From Candidatus Methanophagales archaeon (GTDB lineage Archaea > Halobacteriota > Syntropharchaeia > Alkanophagales > Methanospirareceae), in assembly GCA_024699715.1 (NCBI GenBank), contig JANPRD010000009.1, positions 36,610 through 100,609 of the forward strand: 64,000 bases of DNA, read 5' to 3'. A program made the position numbers and the translations under genes. The notes below the pieces were generated by a model, which saw nothing but the letters and a program-made list of their open reading frames with translations, searched no databases and was not told the DNA's origin. Every line of letters begins with the position of its first letter. Position 1 is the first letter of the stretch. Shown here piece by piece: positions 26,776 through 39,175 of the stretch.

Positions 26776-29115
26776 ATGAGGCTTGTTGCGATAGTCTGGC
26801 GTGCTGACATCTCGCTTTTGAGGCGGGCGTGTGAGGCGTTGCAAATAGATTTAGTTGCGTGGAGTCGTGAGGATTTGCGAGAGCGTTTGGATGAATGCTT
26901 GAAATCGCTTGAGCGTGCGGATTTCGTGCTTCTGCATCCTTCGCATGAGGACGCTTGGTCAGCGGTTGAGGTTGCGTTGGAGAAAATTCATGTGCCTGCG
27001 GTCGCTGTGGGCTACGACACATCCCTTTGGTCGCTTTCAAATGTGAAGCCTGAAGTCGTTGCGACTGCAAACGCATACTTCGTCAAAGGTGGCTACGAGA
27101 ATGTGCTGAACATGCTGAAGTTTCTCGTGAGCGAAATTCTTGGTGCAAGCGGCGAGAAATGGGCGTATGAGCCGCCGAAAGAAGAGCGCTGGCAGGGATT
27201 TTACCACCCAGATGCGGAAAGCGTGTTCGGTAGCATTGAAGATTACCTTTCCTGGTATGCCACACGCTCACAAGGAAGCAAGGGGCAGAAGCAGGCAGCG
27301 TCGGATGTAAGAGTGGAGCGTAAGCCTCGTGTAGGCATTCTATTCTACCGCACTTACTTTTTGAACGAAGATTTAGAAGTTGTGGATGCGCTGATTCGTG
27401 AGTTTGAGCGTCAAGGATTCGCTGTGATTTCCGCATTCTGCACGGGAATGGGCGACAAAGAGGCGGGTGCGAAGACCAGTGGGGAAGTCATTGAAGAGTT
27501 TGTCGGGAAAGTGGATGCTCTCGTGAATCTTCAACCTGTTTTTCTTGCGACGGTTGAAGGTGCGGTGAGTGTGCTGAAGAAGTTGGATGTGCCTGTTTTC
27601 CACCCTGTGCTGCTCTACTACAAGACAGCGAAGGAGTGGCGTGAAGACCCTCACGGCTTGAGCGCTGCGGAGGTCGGATGGAGCGTTGCGATGCCCGAAT
27701 TTGAGGGCTTAATAGAGCCTTTAGTTGTGGGAGCTTGCGATGAAGCGGAAAAGAGCAAGCATGTTCCTGTGGATGAAAGAGTTCGTAAGATTGTGCGCAG
27801 GGTGAAGAAATGGGTTGAACTGCGAAAGAAGCCGAAAGCGGAGAGGAGAGTCGCTTTTATCCTGCACAACAAGCCCTGTGCATCCGTAGAGGCGACGGTG
27901 GGAAGTGCCTCACATTTAGATGCGTTAGAGAGTGTTGCCCGCATTCTGAAGCGGATGCGAGAGGAAGGCTATGCGGTTGAGAACCCACCTGAGAATGGAA
28001 AGGCGTTAATTGATGAAATCATGCGTCGTAAGGCGATTTCTGAGTTCAGGTGGACGACAGTTGAGGAAATCGTGAAGAAGGGTGGAGCTCTCGCTCTCAT
28101 CAGCAGGGAGGAATATGAGGAATGGTTCAACCGTTTGGATGAAGAGGTGCGGAAGAAAGTTTGTGAAGCATGGGGAGAACCTCCGGGCAATGCGATGGTC
28201 TTTGAAGGTAAATTGGTGGTAACAGGCTTGAAATTCGGGAATGCAATCGTCTGCGTTCAGCCTAAGCGAGGGTGTGCGGGTGCGAGGTGCGATGGTCAAG
28301 TTTGTAAGATTTTGCATGACCCTGAGGTGCCACCGCCTCACCAATATCTCGCAACTTACAAATATTTGGAGGAGAATGCGGATGTCGTCGTGCATGTCGG
28401 CACGCATGGAAACCTGGAGTTCCTGCCCGGAAAGTCCGTTGGGCTTTCGGAGCGCTGCTTCCCAGATATTGCGATAGGCGATTTGCCTCACCTCTACATC
28501 TACAACTCGGATAATCCACCTGAGGGAACAATTGCGAAGCGACGAAGTTATGCGACACTTGTTGACCATATGCAGGCGGTTCTCACGGAGAGCGGACTTT
28601 ACGGCGAGCTGAAGGAACTTGAGGATGCGATTGCAGAATATCGTAAAGTGAAAGGTGAAAACAAGGCTCGTGAGAGCGAGTTGCGGAAACAAATTATTTC
28701 ATTGCTACGAAAGACGAGACTTTTTGATGAAATAAGGAATGAATTGAGGCGAAAAGTCGGTGAAAGATGCGGAAAGGTGTGCGAAAACGATGAAGATTTC
28801 GGAGAAGAGGAATTTGATGCTGTTTTAGATGCGATTCACAGGGCACTCTCACGCATTTACGACACTCAAATACCCGACGGGATGCACATTTTCGGTGAGA
28901 AGGTTGAAGGTGAGCGGAAGGTGAATTTCATTTACGCAATTCTACGCAGAGATTTCAGGAAGGCGCTTCGCAAGGGTTCTGCTGCCGAAGCTGACGAGAT
29001 TGCGAAGGGGATTCTGCGCAGGTTTCTGAGCGGTGAGGAATGGTGCGGAAATTGCCGAAATGAATGCTGTTTTGAGCGGTGGCGAGGAGATTTTGAGATT
29101 GAAGGAGAAGTGTGA
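26776..29115 (+). CDS. cobN: CobN/magnesium-chelatase-H-like protein, N-terminal part (frameshifted)
   Basis: This is the large subunit of an ATP-dependent cobaltochelatase that puts cobalt into a tetrapyrrole. The CobN/BchH pattern is clear: GILFYRTYFLNEDLEVVDAL near residue 183, QPKRGCAG near 495, and DVVVHVGTHGNLEFLPGKSVGLS near 535. After about residue 752 (FLSGEE) the true frame moves to +2 and the apparent C-terminus is artificial. The full gene spans 26776-30558, about 1260 codons. No small chelatase subunits (CobS/T or ChlI/D type) are adjacent. Confidence 0.88.
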   Translation: MRLVAIVWRADISLLRRACEALQIDLVAWSREDLRERLDECLKSLERADFVLLHPSHEDAWSAVEVALEKIHVPAVAVGYDTSLWSLSNVKPEVVATANAYFVKGGYENVLNMLKFLVSEILGASGEKWAYEPPKEERWQGFYHPDAESVFGSIEDYLSWYATRSQGSKGQKQAASDVRVERKPRVGILFYRTYFLNEDLEVVDALIREFERQGFAVISAFCTGMGDKEAGAKTSGEVIEEFVGKVDALVNLQPVFLATVEGAVSVLKKLDVPVFHPVLLYYKTAKEWREDPHGLSAAEVGWSVAMPEFEGLIEPLVVGACDEAEKSKHVPVDERVRKIVRRVKKWVELRKKPKAERRVAFILHNKPCASVEATVGSASHLDALESVARILKRMREEGYAVENPPENGKALIDEIMRRKAISEFRWTTVEEIVKKGGALALISREEYEEWFNRLDEEVRKKVCEAWGEPPGNAMVFEGKLVVTGLKFGNAIVCVQPKRGCAGARCDGQVCKILHDPEVPPPHQYLATYKYLEENADVVVHVGTHGNLEFLPGKSVGLSERCFPDIAIGDLPHLYIYNSDNPPEGTIAKRRSYATLVDHMQAVLTESGLYGELKELEDAIAEYRKVKGENKARESELRKQIISLLRKTRLFDEIRNELRRKVGERCGKVCENDEDFGEEEFDAVLDAIHRALSRIYDTQIPDGMHIFGEKVEGERKVNFIYAILRRDFRKALRKGSAAEADEIAKGILRRFLSGEEWCGNCRNECCFERWRGDFEIEGEV

Positions 29116-29785
29116 GGAGATTTCAGCGAGGTTGGATGCCACTGACGAGATGGGAGCGTTGCTTCACGGGCTTGATGCGGGTTATGTGGAGCCTGGACCT
29201 TCGGGATTAATAACGAAAGGTAAGGTTGAAGTGCTACCGACGGGTCGCAATTTTTACTCGTTAGACCCCTTCAAAATACCGACGAAGGCTGCGTGGGAAG
29301 TCGGAAAGAGGCTTGCGGATGCTCTTCTTCGCAAATATGAAGAGGAGTGTGGCGAGATTCCAGAGAATATTGCGATGTATTGGATGGCTTCGGATATTAT
29401 GTGGGCGGATGGCGAGCAACTTGCTCAAATTCTTTACCTGATTGGCGTTGAGCCTGTTTGGGATGCCTCCGGAAGAGTTCATTCGTTCAGAATCATTCCG
29501 CTTGAAGAGCTCAAAAGACCGAGAATAGATGTCACGGTGAGAGTGAGCGGAATCATCCGTGACTGCTTCTACAATTGCATAGAGTTTTTAGACAGAGCGA
29601 TAAGAGCGGTTTCGGCACTTGAAGAGCCTCCTTCGCTGAACTTTTTGAGGAAGCATGCAGAAGACGCTGAAAGAGCGGAAGGAGTGAAAGGAGCGGAAGG
29701 AGCGAAGGAGCAGGAGGAGCGGAAGGAGCGGAGAAGTATGCGAGGATATTTTCCTCAAAGCCCGGCACTTACGGGAGCGGTGTGA
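29033..29785 (+). CDS. cobN: CobN-like protein, middle part (frameshifted)
   Basis: The homologous segment runs from about 29040 to 29700: LHGLDAGYVEPGPSG, PTGRNFYSLDPFKIPTKAAWEVG and ENIAMYWMASDIMWADGEQLAQILYLIGVEP are typical CobN sequence. It ends in a Glu/Arg/Ala/Gly repeat (near residues 215-238) in which the reading frame slips again; the last dozen codons are out of frame. The proper continuation (EKYARIFSSKPGTYGSGVNLA) is in the frame of the next part. Confidence 0.8.
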   Translation: MRNGAEIAEMNAVLSGGEEILRLKEKCEEISARLDATDEMGALLHGLDAGYVEPGPSGLITKGKVEVLPTGRNFYSLDPFKIPTKAAWEVGKRLADALLRKYEEECGEIPENIAMYWMASDIMWADGEQLAQILYLIGVEPVWDASGRVHSFRIIPLEELKRPRIDVTVRVSGIIRDCFYNCIEFLDRAIRAVSALEEPPSLNFLRKHAEDAERAEGVKGAEGAKEQEERKERRSMRGYFPQSPALTGAV

Positions 29786-30558
29786 ATCTTGCGGTGTATG
29801 CATCCGCTTGGAAGACGCCTAAGGACTTGGCGGAAGTGTTCATCGTGTGGAACGGCTACGCTTACGGCGAAAATATGTTCGGCGAACCCGCCCATAAAAC
29901 ACTCAAATCGCAGCTGAAAACCGTTTCTGCGACTTTCAACAAGACGACGACCGACGAGTATGACATGCTCGGGTGCTGCTGCTACTTCAGCACGCATGGC
30001 GGTCTCACGGTTGCTGCCCGTGAAATCTCAGGAAAGAATGTCATTGCCCTGTATGGAGACACTCGCAACGAAGAAAATGTTGAAGTCAGGACGCTTGCGG
30101 ATGAAATTAGGCGGGTTGTCCGCACGAAACTGCTGAATCCGAAGTGGATTGAAGGCATGAAAAGGCACGGATACAAGGGAGCAGGAGACATTTCAAAGAG
30201 AATAGGCAGAGTTTACGGCTGGGAAGCAACGACAGAGGAGGTGGATGACTGGATTTTTGATGAAATTGCTCGCACTTTCGTGCTTGACGACGAAATGAGG
30301 GCGTTTTTTGAGCGTGAAAACCCCTGGGCGCTTGAGGAAATAGGAAGAAGGCTGATTGAGGCGCATGAAAGAGGTCTCTGGAAGGCATCTGAGGATGTTC
30401 TTGACGCTTTAAGAGGCGCTCTTTTAGAGGTTGAGGGCTGGATGGAGGAGAAAATGGGCGTTATTGAGGGCGAATTTCAGGGAAGTTCCATTGATGTCGT
30501 GACGAAAGAGGAAGTGGAGGCGTGGAAGAAGAAATATGAGGAGATTTTGCGTGAGTAA
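29782..30558 (+). CDS. cobN: CobN-like protein, C-terminal part (frameshifted)
   Basis: In-frame homologous sequence starts already at about 29736. Conserved CobN blocks are visible: SAWKTPKDLAEVFIVWNGYAYG, TTTDEYDMLGCCCYFSTHGGLTVAAR and NPKWIEGMKRHGYKGAGDI. The gene ends at 30558 with a charged helix. A single repaired cobN would have two indels, one near 29035 and one in the repeat at 29670-29740. The ATPase gene upstream is broken too, so sequence error is the simpler reading. Confidence 0.82.
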   Translation: MNLAVYASAWKTPKDLAEVFIVWNGYAYGENMFGEPAHKTLKSQLKTVSATFNKTTTDEYDMLGCCCYFSTHGGLTVAAREISGKNVIALYGDTRNEENVEVRTLADEIRRVVRTKLLNPKWIEGMKRHGYKGAGDISKRIGRVYGWEATTEEVDDWIFDEIARTFVLDDEMRAFFERENPWALEEIGRRLIEAHERGLWKASEDVLDALRGALLEVEGWMEEKMGVIEGEFQGSSIDVVTKEEVEAWKKKYEEILRE

Positions 30559-30678
30559 TCGGGCGCGTGAGCAATTAAGTGCCTATGTGCGAGCGGGAAA
30601 CAGGAGATTAAGAGGTATCCTGCTTCTTTAGCGGTTATGAGTCGTAACTTATATAGCGCACAGCATTAGTGTAGGCAT

Positions 30679-31128
30679 CTAAGCAACTTTATCACACAAG
30701 CTTATGAAATCGTCCAGCTCGTTGATATAATCAATATTACTCATAAGCGTAGAGTATGTGAGATACCTAACTATTTGACCTCTTAAAAGTTTCCTTACTG
30801 CAGGTTCTTCATAACATCTCTTCAGCGTATTAAGCTTAGAATCGGGTATAACTGTAATTAATTCTGCACGAAGCTCCTTTGTTTCCATAATATTAGCCAT
30901 TCTTAATATCCCCATTCTCGGATTTGTCGTGTTTTCCACTTCTATTAGAAATACGCAGTTGGGACGCCACCAAATCACATCAACATAATGGTGGTCAAAG
31001 AAATCAGGAAAGCAGGAAAGATGTACACAGGTATATGAGTGAAGAAGACACGTTTTGGCTAAGGTTACGCCCTGTGTCAATGGATTACTGACTCCTGTTA
31101 GGGGATATACAACTTTTCTATATTGCAT
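30679..31128 (-). pseudogene. Restriction-endonuclease-like remnant
   Basis: The frame contains HHYVDVIWWRPNCVFLIEVENT, which looks like the core of a PD-(D/E)xK nuclease (VD in one strand, IEVE in the next), although the expected lysine is an asparagine or glutamate here. The N-terminal 50 codons look like read-through of decayed sequence. It lies directly downstream of a decayed DNA methyltransferase on the same strand. The region is richer in A and T than its surroundings. I call it a probable relic; it could still be a short intact protein. Confidence 0.45.
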
Positions 31129-31149
31129 TGAAAATCGTATTAAAGAGAA

Positions 31150-32157
31150 ACATGCCGGAAAAGCTTTCAGCGAGGTTTCGGCACCATTCCATGCGGATGC
31201 ACTGCAATTTCATTCTTCCAATCGTTATTTAATCCGAGCCAGCAAGAAGCCATATAACTCAACTCATAATAGGAATAGACTCTCCATACTCAGGGTCAGT
31301 AAAGACATAATCCACAGAGTTATCCTTAACGGCAATCTTCTCCATCATTGAACAAAAATAATGCTTCTCCTCTGAGCGAGGTTGCCTCCTTTTACCCTCC
31401 ACAATCTTTCTGAACCTATTTCTAAAACATGAAAAACATTCATTCGAGAAAATTCGGACGGATTACATAGTTTTTTCGCCCACCTATTCATTCGTCTTCA
31501 TGTTACTGCACTCTAATATGTAGCAAGCAAAGAAAAAGTCTCTTTATTTCATTTTCACTTATTAGTTCAGGTCTTAGAATAGACAGGCAATCAAATTTCT
31601 CTTTGTGAATAGTTTATCAACACTTTCAGTTCGGGTCTATATGTATGGAATCGCTCATTATTTGGATACTTAGTTCAAAATTTGGGTATAATATGCTGGA
31701 AAAGCCTACAAGATTCTGGGATGGTGTGAGGAATGGACGTGGTCATACAATCTAGCCAGAAGCATTTGAACATCAAGGAAAGCGCACATACATTCGCTTT
31801 GGATTTTATGTAGAAGATCAAAATTACCCGTCACAGATTCGGACGAGGGATAATACAATTTGCGATACCTAGGCAATGATTTTGAGTTCTTCCGTCCCTC
31901 TTGGAATCGGCAATACGTAATTTACCAGAAAAGAGTGGTGCTATAAAATGACAAAGCTTATTCAAATCATTATAAATCCCTTTTCTGCCCAATCTCGCAG
32001 CTTCGATTACTGATACTCCACATCCAGCGAAAGGATCTAATACTATTTCTCCCTCATTGTATAATGTTCAATATACTTTGAGACGATATTGTGCGGTTTT
32101 CTACCCCAAAATCTGATCATATCGTATAAAGGTGTGTTGGGTTGAGCAATCTGTGCA
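31150..32157 (-). pseudogene. Decayed DNA methyltransferase (N4/N6 type)
   Basis: Read on the minus strand, pieces in different frames match a site-specific DNA methylase. PLYDMIRFWGRKPHNIVSKYIEHYT is followed, after a frame change, by EIVLDPFAGCGVSVIEAARLGR (SAM-binding motif I, about 32055-31985). Further on, DYVFTDPEYGESIP (31300-31265) resembles the catalytic DPPYG motif with its second proline replaced by Glu, followed by SYMASCWLGLNNDWKNEIAV. Several stops and shifts lie between, and the 31320-31920 stretch is largely unreadable. This is a relic of a restriction-modification-like system. Confidence 0.65.
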
Positions 32158-32235
32158 GGAGCGGGGATACTTATGTCCGAGCAATTATTCGGTTCATCTC
32201 CTACTCTTCCCCCAAAAATGTAAAGCGTGAGCGAG

Positions 32236-32310
32236 CGGACCCGGCGGGACTTGAACCCGCGATCCCCGGCTTAGAAGGCCGGTGCTCTATCCATGCTGAG
32301 CCACGGGCCC
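32236..32310 (-). tRNA. tRNA-Arg (UCU)
   Basis: Minus strand: acceptor GGGCCCG pairs with CGGGTCC (one G-U), discriminator G. The anticodon stem CCGGC/GCCGG closes the loop CTTCTAA with anticodon TCT. The T arm GCGGG-TTCAAGT-CCCGC is regular. CCA is not encoded. Its 3' end faces the decayed methyltransferase locus. Confidence 0.95.
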
Positions 32311-32343
32311 TTACTTCAGCCATCCTCCATTTTTCTTTTCTGC

Positions 32344-32352
32344 ATATAAAAG
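32344..32352. promoter_or_regulatory. Shared TATA box between tRNA-Arg and mutS
   Basis: ATATAAAAG lies about 20-27 bases before the mutS GTG and about 34-42 bases before the 5' end of tRNA-Arg on the other strand. Its near-palindromic AT core could serve both divergent transcripts. Confidence 0.4.
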
Positions 32353-32370
32353 CATCAGGGGTGATTTGTC

Positions 32371-33729
32371 GTGGAACTGACGCCCATGCTCCGTCAATAT
32401 TTTCGCATAAAGGAGAAATACAAGGATGCAATCCTTTTCTTCAGGGTCGGCGACTTCTACGAGACCTTCGGTGAAGATGCGAGAATCGCATCAAAAGAGC
32501 TTGGAATCGCACTCACCTCACGCTCACGAGGCTCAAGAGGTAGAGGAGAGGCGAGAATTCCGATGGCTGGCGTCCCTCATCATGCAGCGGAGCCTTACAT
32601 CCGTCAGTTGATTGAGCGAGGCTACAAGGTCGCAATATGCGAGCAGATTGATGCGACATCCACCGCTTCAACGAAAGTGAAAGGAGGCATAGAGCATCGT
32701 GAAGTCGTCCGCTTAATCACGCCCGGAACCGTCATTGAAGATGCTTTGCTTGAGGAGCGTAGCAGTAACTACCTGCTTTCCCTGAACATCCTCGCTTCAA
32801 AGGCTGGAATCGCATTCGTGGATGTCTCAACAGGCGAGTTCTTCCTCACGGAGTTCAGCGATGACGAGCAGCATGCGACGCTGCGAGGCGAGATTGAGCG
32901 TCTGAAGCCCGCTGAAATCCTCGTCCCACAGTCGCTTGAGCATGCATTTATTGAGGATGTGGCAAAGAATGTCGCAATAACCCGCTACGACGATTTCTAT
33001 TTTGATTATGAAGAGGCGTATTCACGCATTCTCAAATTTTACGGCGTGATTTCGCTTGAAGGTTTCGGTTGTGAGGGCATGAAAGCTGCGATTTCCGCCG
33101 CTGGCGCCCTGATTTCTTACTTAATAGACACGCAAAAAAGAGTTTTAACGCATATAAAAAAGCCAAAAACATTCTTCATCAGCGATTTCATGGTCGTTGA
33201 CAGCATCACGCTTCGCAACCTTGAGATTTTCAAGAACATAAGGGATGGCTCTCAAAGAGGCACGCTACTCTCCGTGATTGACAAAACGCTCACGGGCATG
33301 GGTTCTCGCCTTTTGAAGCGGAATCTGCGTTTTCCTTTGAAGGATGTCGCTGAAATAAACAGAAGGCTTGAGGCTGTGAGCGAACTTCACGAGGATATTC
33401 TCACGAGAGCGGAGTTGAGAGAGATTCTGCGTGAAATCAGCGATTTGGAGCGAATAACCGCAAGAATTTCTCTCGGCAGTGCGAACGCTCGTGACTTAGT
33501 TGCGTTGAAGAAATCTTTAAAGCAGTTGAGCGAGTTGCGAGAGGCTTTGAAGAAGTGCAAGTCTCAAAAATTAAGGGAGATTTTGCGCTCTCTGCGAGAT
33601 TTTTCGGCGGTTGTTGAACTGATTGAGCGTGCAATAGTTGAAGAACCTCCCACAACTGTGAAAGAAGGTGGCATCATTAAGCAGAATTTTGATGCTGAAT
33701 TGGATGAATTGCGGAGGATTAAGCGATGA
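32371..33729 (+). CDS. mutS: DNA mismatch repair protein MutS, N-terminal part (frameshifted)
   Basis: MutS recognises mismatches. The mismatch-binding domain I is complete with the Phe-x-Glu motif in FFRVGDFYETF at about residues 25-35, followed by the connector and core domains. The frame ends at 33729 after ELDELRRIKR. Removing one A from the AA in ATTAAGCGATG (33718-33722) restores the family sequence ELDELRRISDEGRQWL in the next frame. The start is GTG at 32371 with GGGGTGAT upstream. No mutL is adjacent. MutS is of bacterial type and occurs patchily in euryarchaea. Confidence 0.92.
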   Translation: MELTPMLRQYFRIKEKYKDAILFFRVGDFYETFGEDARIASKELGIALTSRSRGSRGRGEARIPMAGVPHHAAEPYIRQLIERGYKVAICEQIDATSTASTKVKGGIEHREVVRLITPGTVIEDALLEERSSNYLLSLNILASKAGIAFVDVSTGEFFLTEFSDDEQHATLRGEIERLKPAEILVPQSLEHAFIEDVAKNVAITRYDDFYFDYEEAYSRILKFYGVISLEGFGCEGMKAAISAAGALISYLIDTQKRVLTHIKKPKTFFISDFMVVDSITLRNLEIFKNIRDGSQRGTLLSVIDKTLTGMGSRLLKRNLRFPLKDVAEINRRLEAVSELHEDILTRAELREILREISDLERITARISLGSANARDLVALKKSLKQLSELREALKKCKSQKLREILRSLRDFSAVVELIERAIVEEPPTTVKEGGIIKQNFDAELDELRRIKR

Positions 33730-35011
33730 GGGCAGGCAGTGGCTCGCAGATTTTGAACGCAGGGAGCGAGCGAGAACGGGCATAAAACTTAAAGTCGGCT
33801 ACAATAAGGTCTTTGGCTTCTACATAGAGGTTAAGAAGGCGTTTGCGGCGAAAGTTCCCCGTGAATACATCAGAAAGCAGACGCTGACTGATGCTGAGCG
33901 CTTCGTAACTGAGGAATTGAAGGCGTTTGAGGCGAAATTTTTGAGTGCGGAAGAGCGAATAAAGGCGCTTGAATACGAGATATTTGAGCGAATTCGCAGG
34001 GAAGTTGCGAGGTATGCCCGTGAAATTCAGTCAGTAGCGGCGAAGATTGCGGAGTTAGACATGCTTCTTTCATTTGCAGAGGTTGCATCTGCGAACAGAT
34101 ACTGCCGTCCGCAAGTTGACGATGGCTCTGAAATTGTCATTAGGGGAGGTCGCCATCCCGTTGTTGAGCATCAGGTTGAGGATTTCGTGCCTAATGATGT
34201 CGTTCTGAACGAAGAGAACAGACTTATAATCTTAACAGGACCGAACATGAGCGGAAAATCCACTTTCTTGAGGCAAATCGCTCTGATCGTGCTTCTCGCT
34301 CAAATAGGCTCTTTTGTTCCCGCTGATTATGCGAAAATTGGCATCGTTGACCGCATTTTCACCCGTGTCGGCGCCTATGATGACCTTTCAATGGGTCAAA
34401 GTTCGTTCATGGTTGAGATGAGTGAGACCGCAAACATATTAAATAATGCGACTGCTCGCAGTTTAGTGATTCTTGATGAGATAGGCAGAGGGACAAGCAC
34501 GCTTGACGGTCTCAGTATTGCTTGGGCGGTTGCTTCTTACCTGCACGAAAAGGTGAAGGCGAAGACGCTTTTCGCAACTCACTTCCACGAACTCACAGAA
34601 CTCGCCTCTTCGCTTGAACATGCGAAATGCTTTTTCGTCTCTGTGGAGGAACGCAACAACCAGATTTTCTTCGTGAGGAAGGTGAAAGAGGGAAAAGGGA
34701 GCAGGAGCTACGGCATTCAAGTCGCTGAACTCGCAGGTCTGCCTGAAGAAGTCATTGAGCATGCGAAAGCAGTCCTGAAAATGCTTGAGGCTCGGCAGGC
34801 GAGAGAGCGGAGCGTGGGGGAGGAAGGCGAGGAGAAAGCGAGTGAAAGCATAAGGAGAGATGCAAGATGTAAAGAAGCGGGAGAGGAGCGGGAGGCGGCG
34901 ATGCGTGTGCTTGAGGAGTTAAAATCGCTTCATTTGGACGAGATTTCGCCGAGAGAAGCGTTGAACAAGTTATATGAATTGAAGAGTGAAATTGAAAGGG
35001 CAGGAAAGTAG
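33722..35011 (+). CDS. mutS: DNA mismatch repair protein MutS, C-terminal part (frameshifted)
   Basis: This part holds the clamp (GYNKVFGFYIEVKK), lever and ATPase domains: Walker A GPNMSGKST, the QSSFMVEMSETANIL segment, Walker B LVILDEIGRGTST and the ATHFHELTELA motif. The C-terminus carries a Glu/Arg/Ala-rich insert (near residues 362-395 of this part) before the final dimerisation helices (LHLDEISPREALNKLYELKSE). All catalytic motifs are intact, so the split looks like a single sequence error and the gene is probably functional. Confidence 0.92.
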   Translation, partial: SDEGRQWLADFERRERARTGIKLKVGYNKVFGFYIEVKKAFAAKVPREYIRKQTLTDAERFVTEELKAFEAKFLSAEERIKALEYEIFERIRREVARYAREIQSVAAKIAELDMLLSFAEVASANRYCRPQVDDGSEIVIRGGRHPVVEHQVEDFVPNDVVLNEENRLIILTGPNMSGKSTFLRQIALIVLLAQIGSFVPADYAKIGIVDRIFTRVGAYDDLSMGQSSFMVEMSETANILNNATARSLVILDEIGRGTSTLDGLSIAWAVASYLHEKVKAKTLFATHFHELTELASSLEHAKCFFVSVEERNNQIFFVRKVKEGKGSRSYGIQVAELAGLPEEVIEHAKAVLKMLEARQARERSVGEEGEEKASESIRRDARCKEAGEEREAAMRVLEELKSLHLDEISPREALNKLYELKSEIERAGK

Positions 35012-35137
35012 ATGAGAAGTTGAAGAAAATTGAAGGAGGATTAGTGAATGTGAGAAAGTAGAATATAAGACATAGGAAAATTTTAGTGAAATGGGATGGG
35101 GAGCGATAAGCGGAGCGGGGGAGAAAAAGAGGAGTGA

Positions 35138-38407
<3,270 letters not shown>

Positions 38408-38454
38408 GTGCGTGAGCCAAATGTTTGAGAATTGAGAGAGAAGGAGGGCGTGGA

Positions 38455-39165
38455 ATGGGTATTTTAACCGTTTACGACAACAAATCCTGCAAGCATGGCT
38501 TGAAGTCGGCATGGGGCTTCGCCTGCGTCGTTGACCGCAGAATTCTATTTGACACGGGAGGAGAAGGCTCTACACTGCTCTCAAACATGCGAGCGTTGGG
38601 CGTTGATTTGAGCAGAATTGAGGCACTCGTCCTCTCTCACGAGCACTGGGACCACACCGGCGGTGTCTCTGCATTTCTGGAAGCGGTGCGTGAAGCGGGG
38701 AAAGAAGTGCGTGTATTTGTTCCCTGCTCTTTCTCTTCGGGTTTCAAGCAGAAGCTTTCGGCGTCTGATGCTGTCTCTGAGGTCGTTGAGGTTCAGCCGC
38801 ACTCCCCTGAGAAAATTCTCGGTAATGCGTTCTCAACAGGCGAGCTCGGCACTTGGACGAAGGAGCAAGCACTCGTCTTGAGAGCGAGGAAAGGCTTGGT
38901 CGTTGTGACGGGATGCGCACACCCGGGCATCGTGAATATTTTGCGTTATGCGAAAGAAGCGTTCAACGACGAGATATTGCTTGCTCTCGGCGGATTCCAC
39001 CTCGGCTCAAAGGATGTCACGCACGCTTTCCGCAGGCTCGGCGTTCGGAAGGTCGCTCCCTGCCACTGCACAGGTGAAGTCGCAACCGCTCTGCTCAAAC
39101 AGGCGTTCGGAGCGGATTTCGTTGAAAATTGCGTCGGCAGAGAAATTGAATACGAAGCTCTCTAA
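38455..39165 (+). CDS. MBL-fold hydrolase (MJ0301/DHPR-phosphate synthase-like group)
   Basis: The metallo-beta-lactamase motif SHEHWDHTGG is near residue 58, and later ligands are in GCAHPG near 157 and GGFHLG near 183. The pattern matches the archaeal group annotated as 7,8-dihydropterin-6-yl-methyl-4-(beta-D-ribofuranosyl)aminobenzene 5'-phosphate synthase, linked to methanopterin synthesis; this role is by family name only. ATG at 38455 has the RBS AAGGAGGG. The radical SAM gene follows after 10 bases. Confidence 0.85.
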   Translation: MGILTVYDNKSCKHGLKSAWGFACVVDRRILFDTGGEGSTLLSNMRALGVDLSRIEALVLSHEHWDHTGGVSAFLEAVREAGKEVRVFVPCSFSSGFKQKLSASDAVSEVVEVQPHSPEKILGNAFSTGELGTWTKEQALVLRARKGLVVVTGCAHPGIVNILRYAKEAFNDEILLALGGFHLGSKDVTHAFRRLGVRKVAPCHCTGEVATALLKQAFGADFVENCVGREIEYEAL

Positions 39166-39175
39166 GGTGCTCTGA

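Noticed and set aside
30559..30678. Possible att copy of the tRNA-Arg 3' end at the far side of the decayed island
   Set aside because: I looked for the tRNA 3' sequence in this gap and found no convincing match.
31055..31351. Plus-strand open frame in the decayed island
   Set aside because: The minus strand carries recognisable methyltransferase and nuclease pieces here; the plus frame has no pattern of its own.
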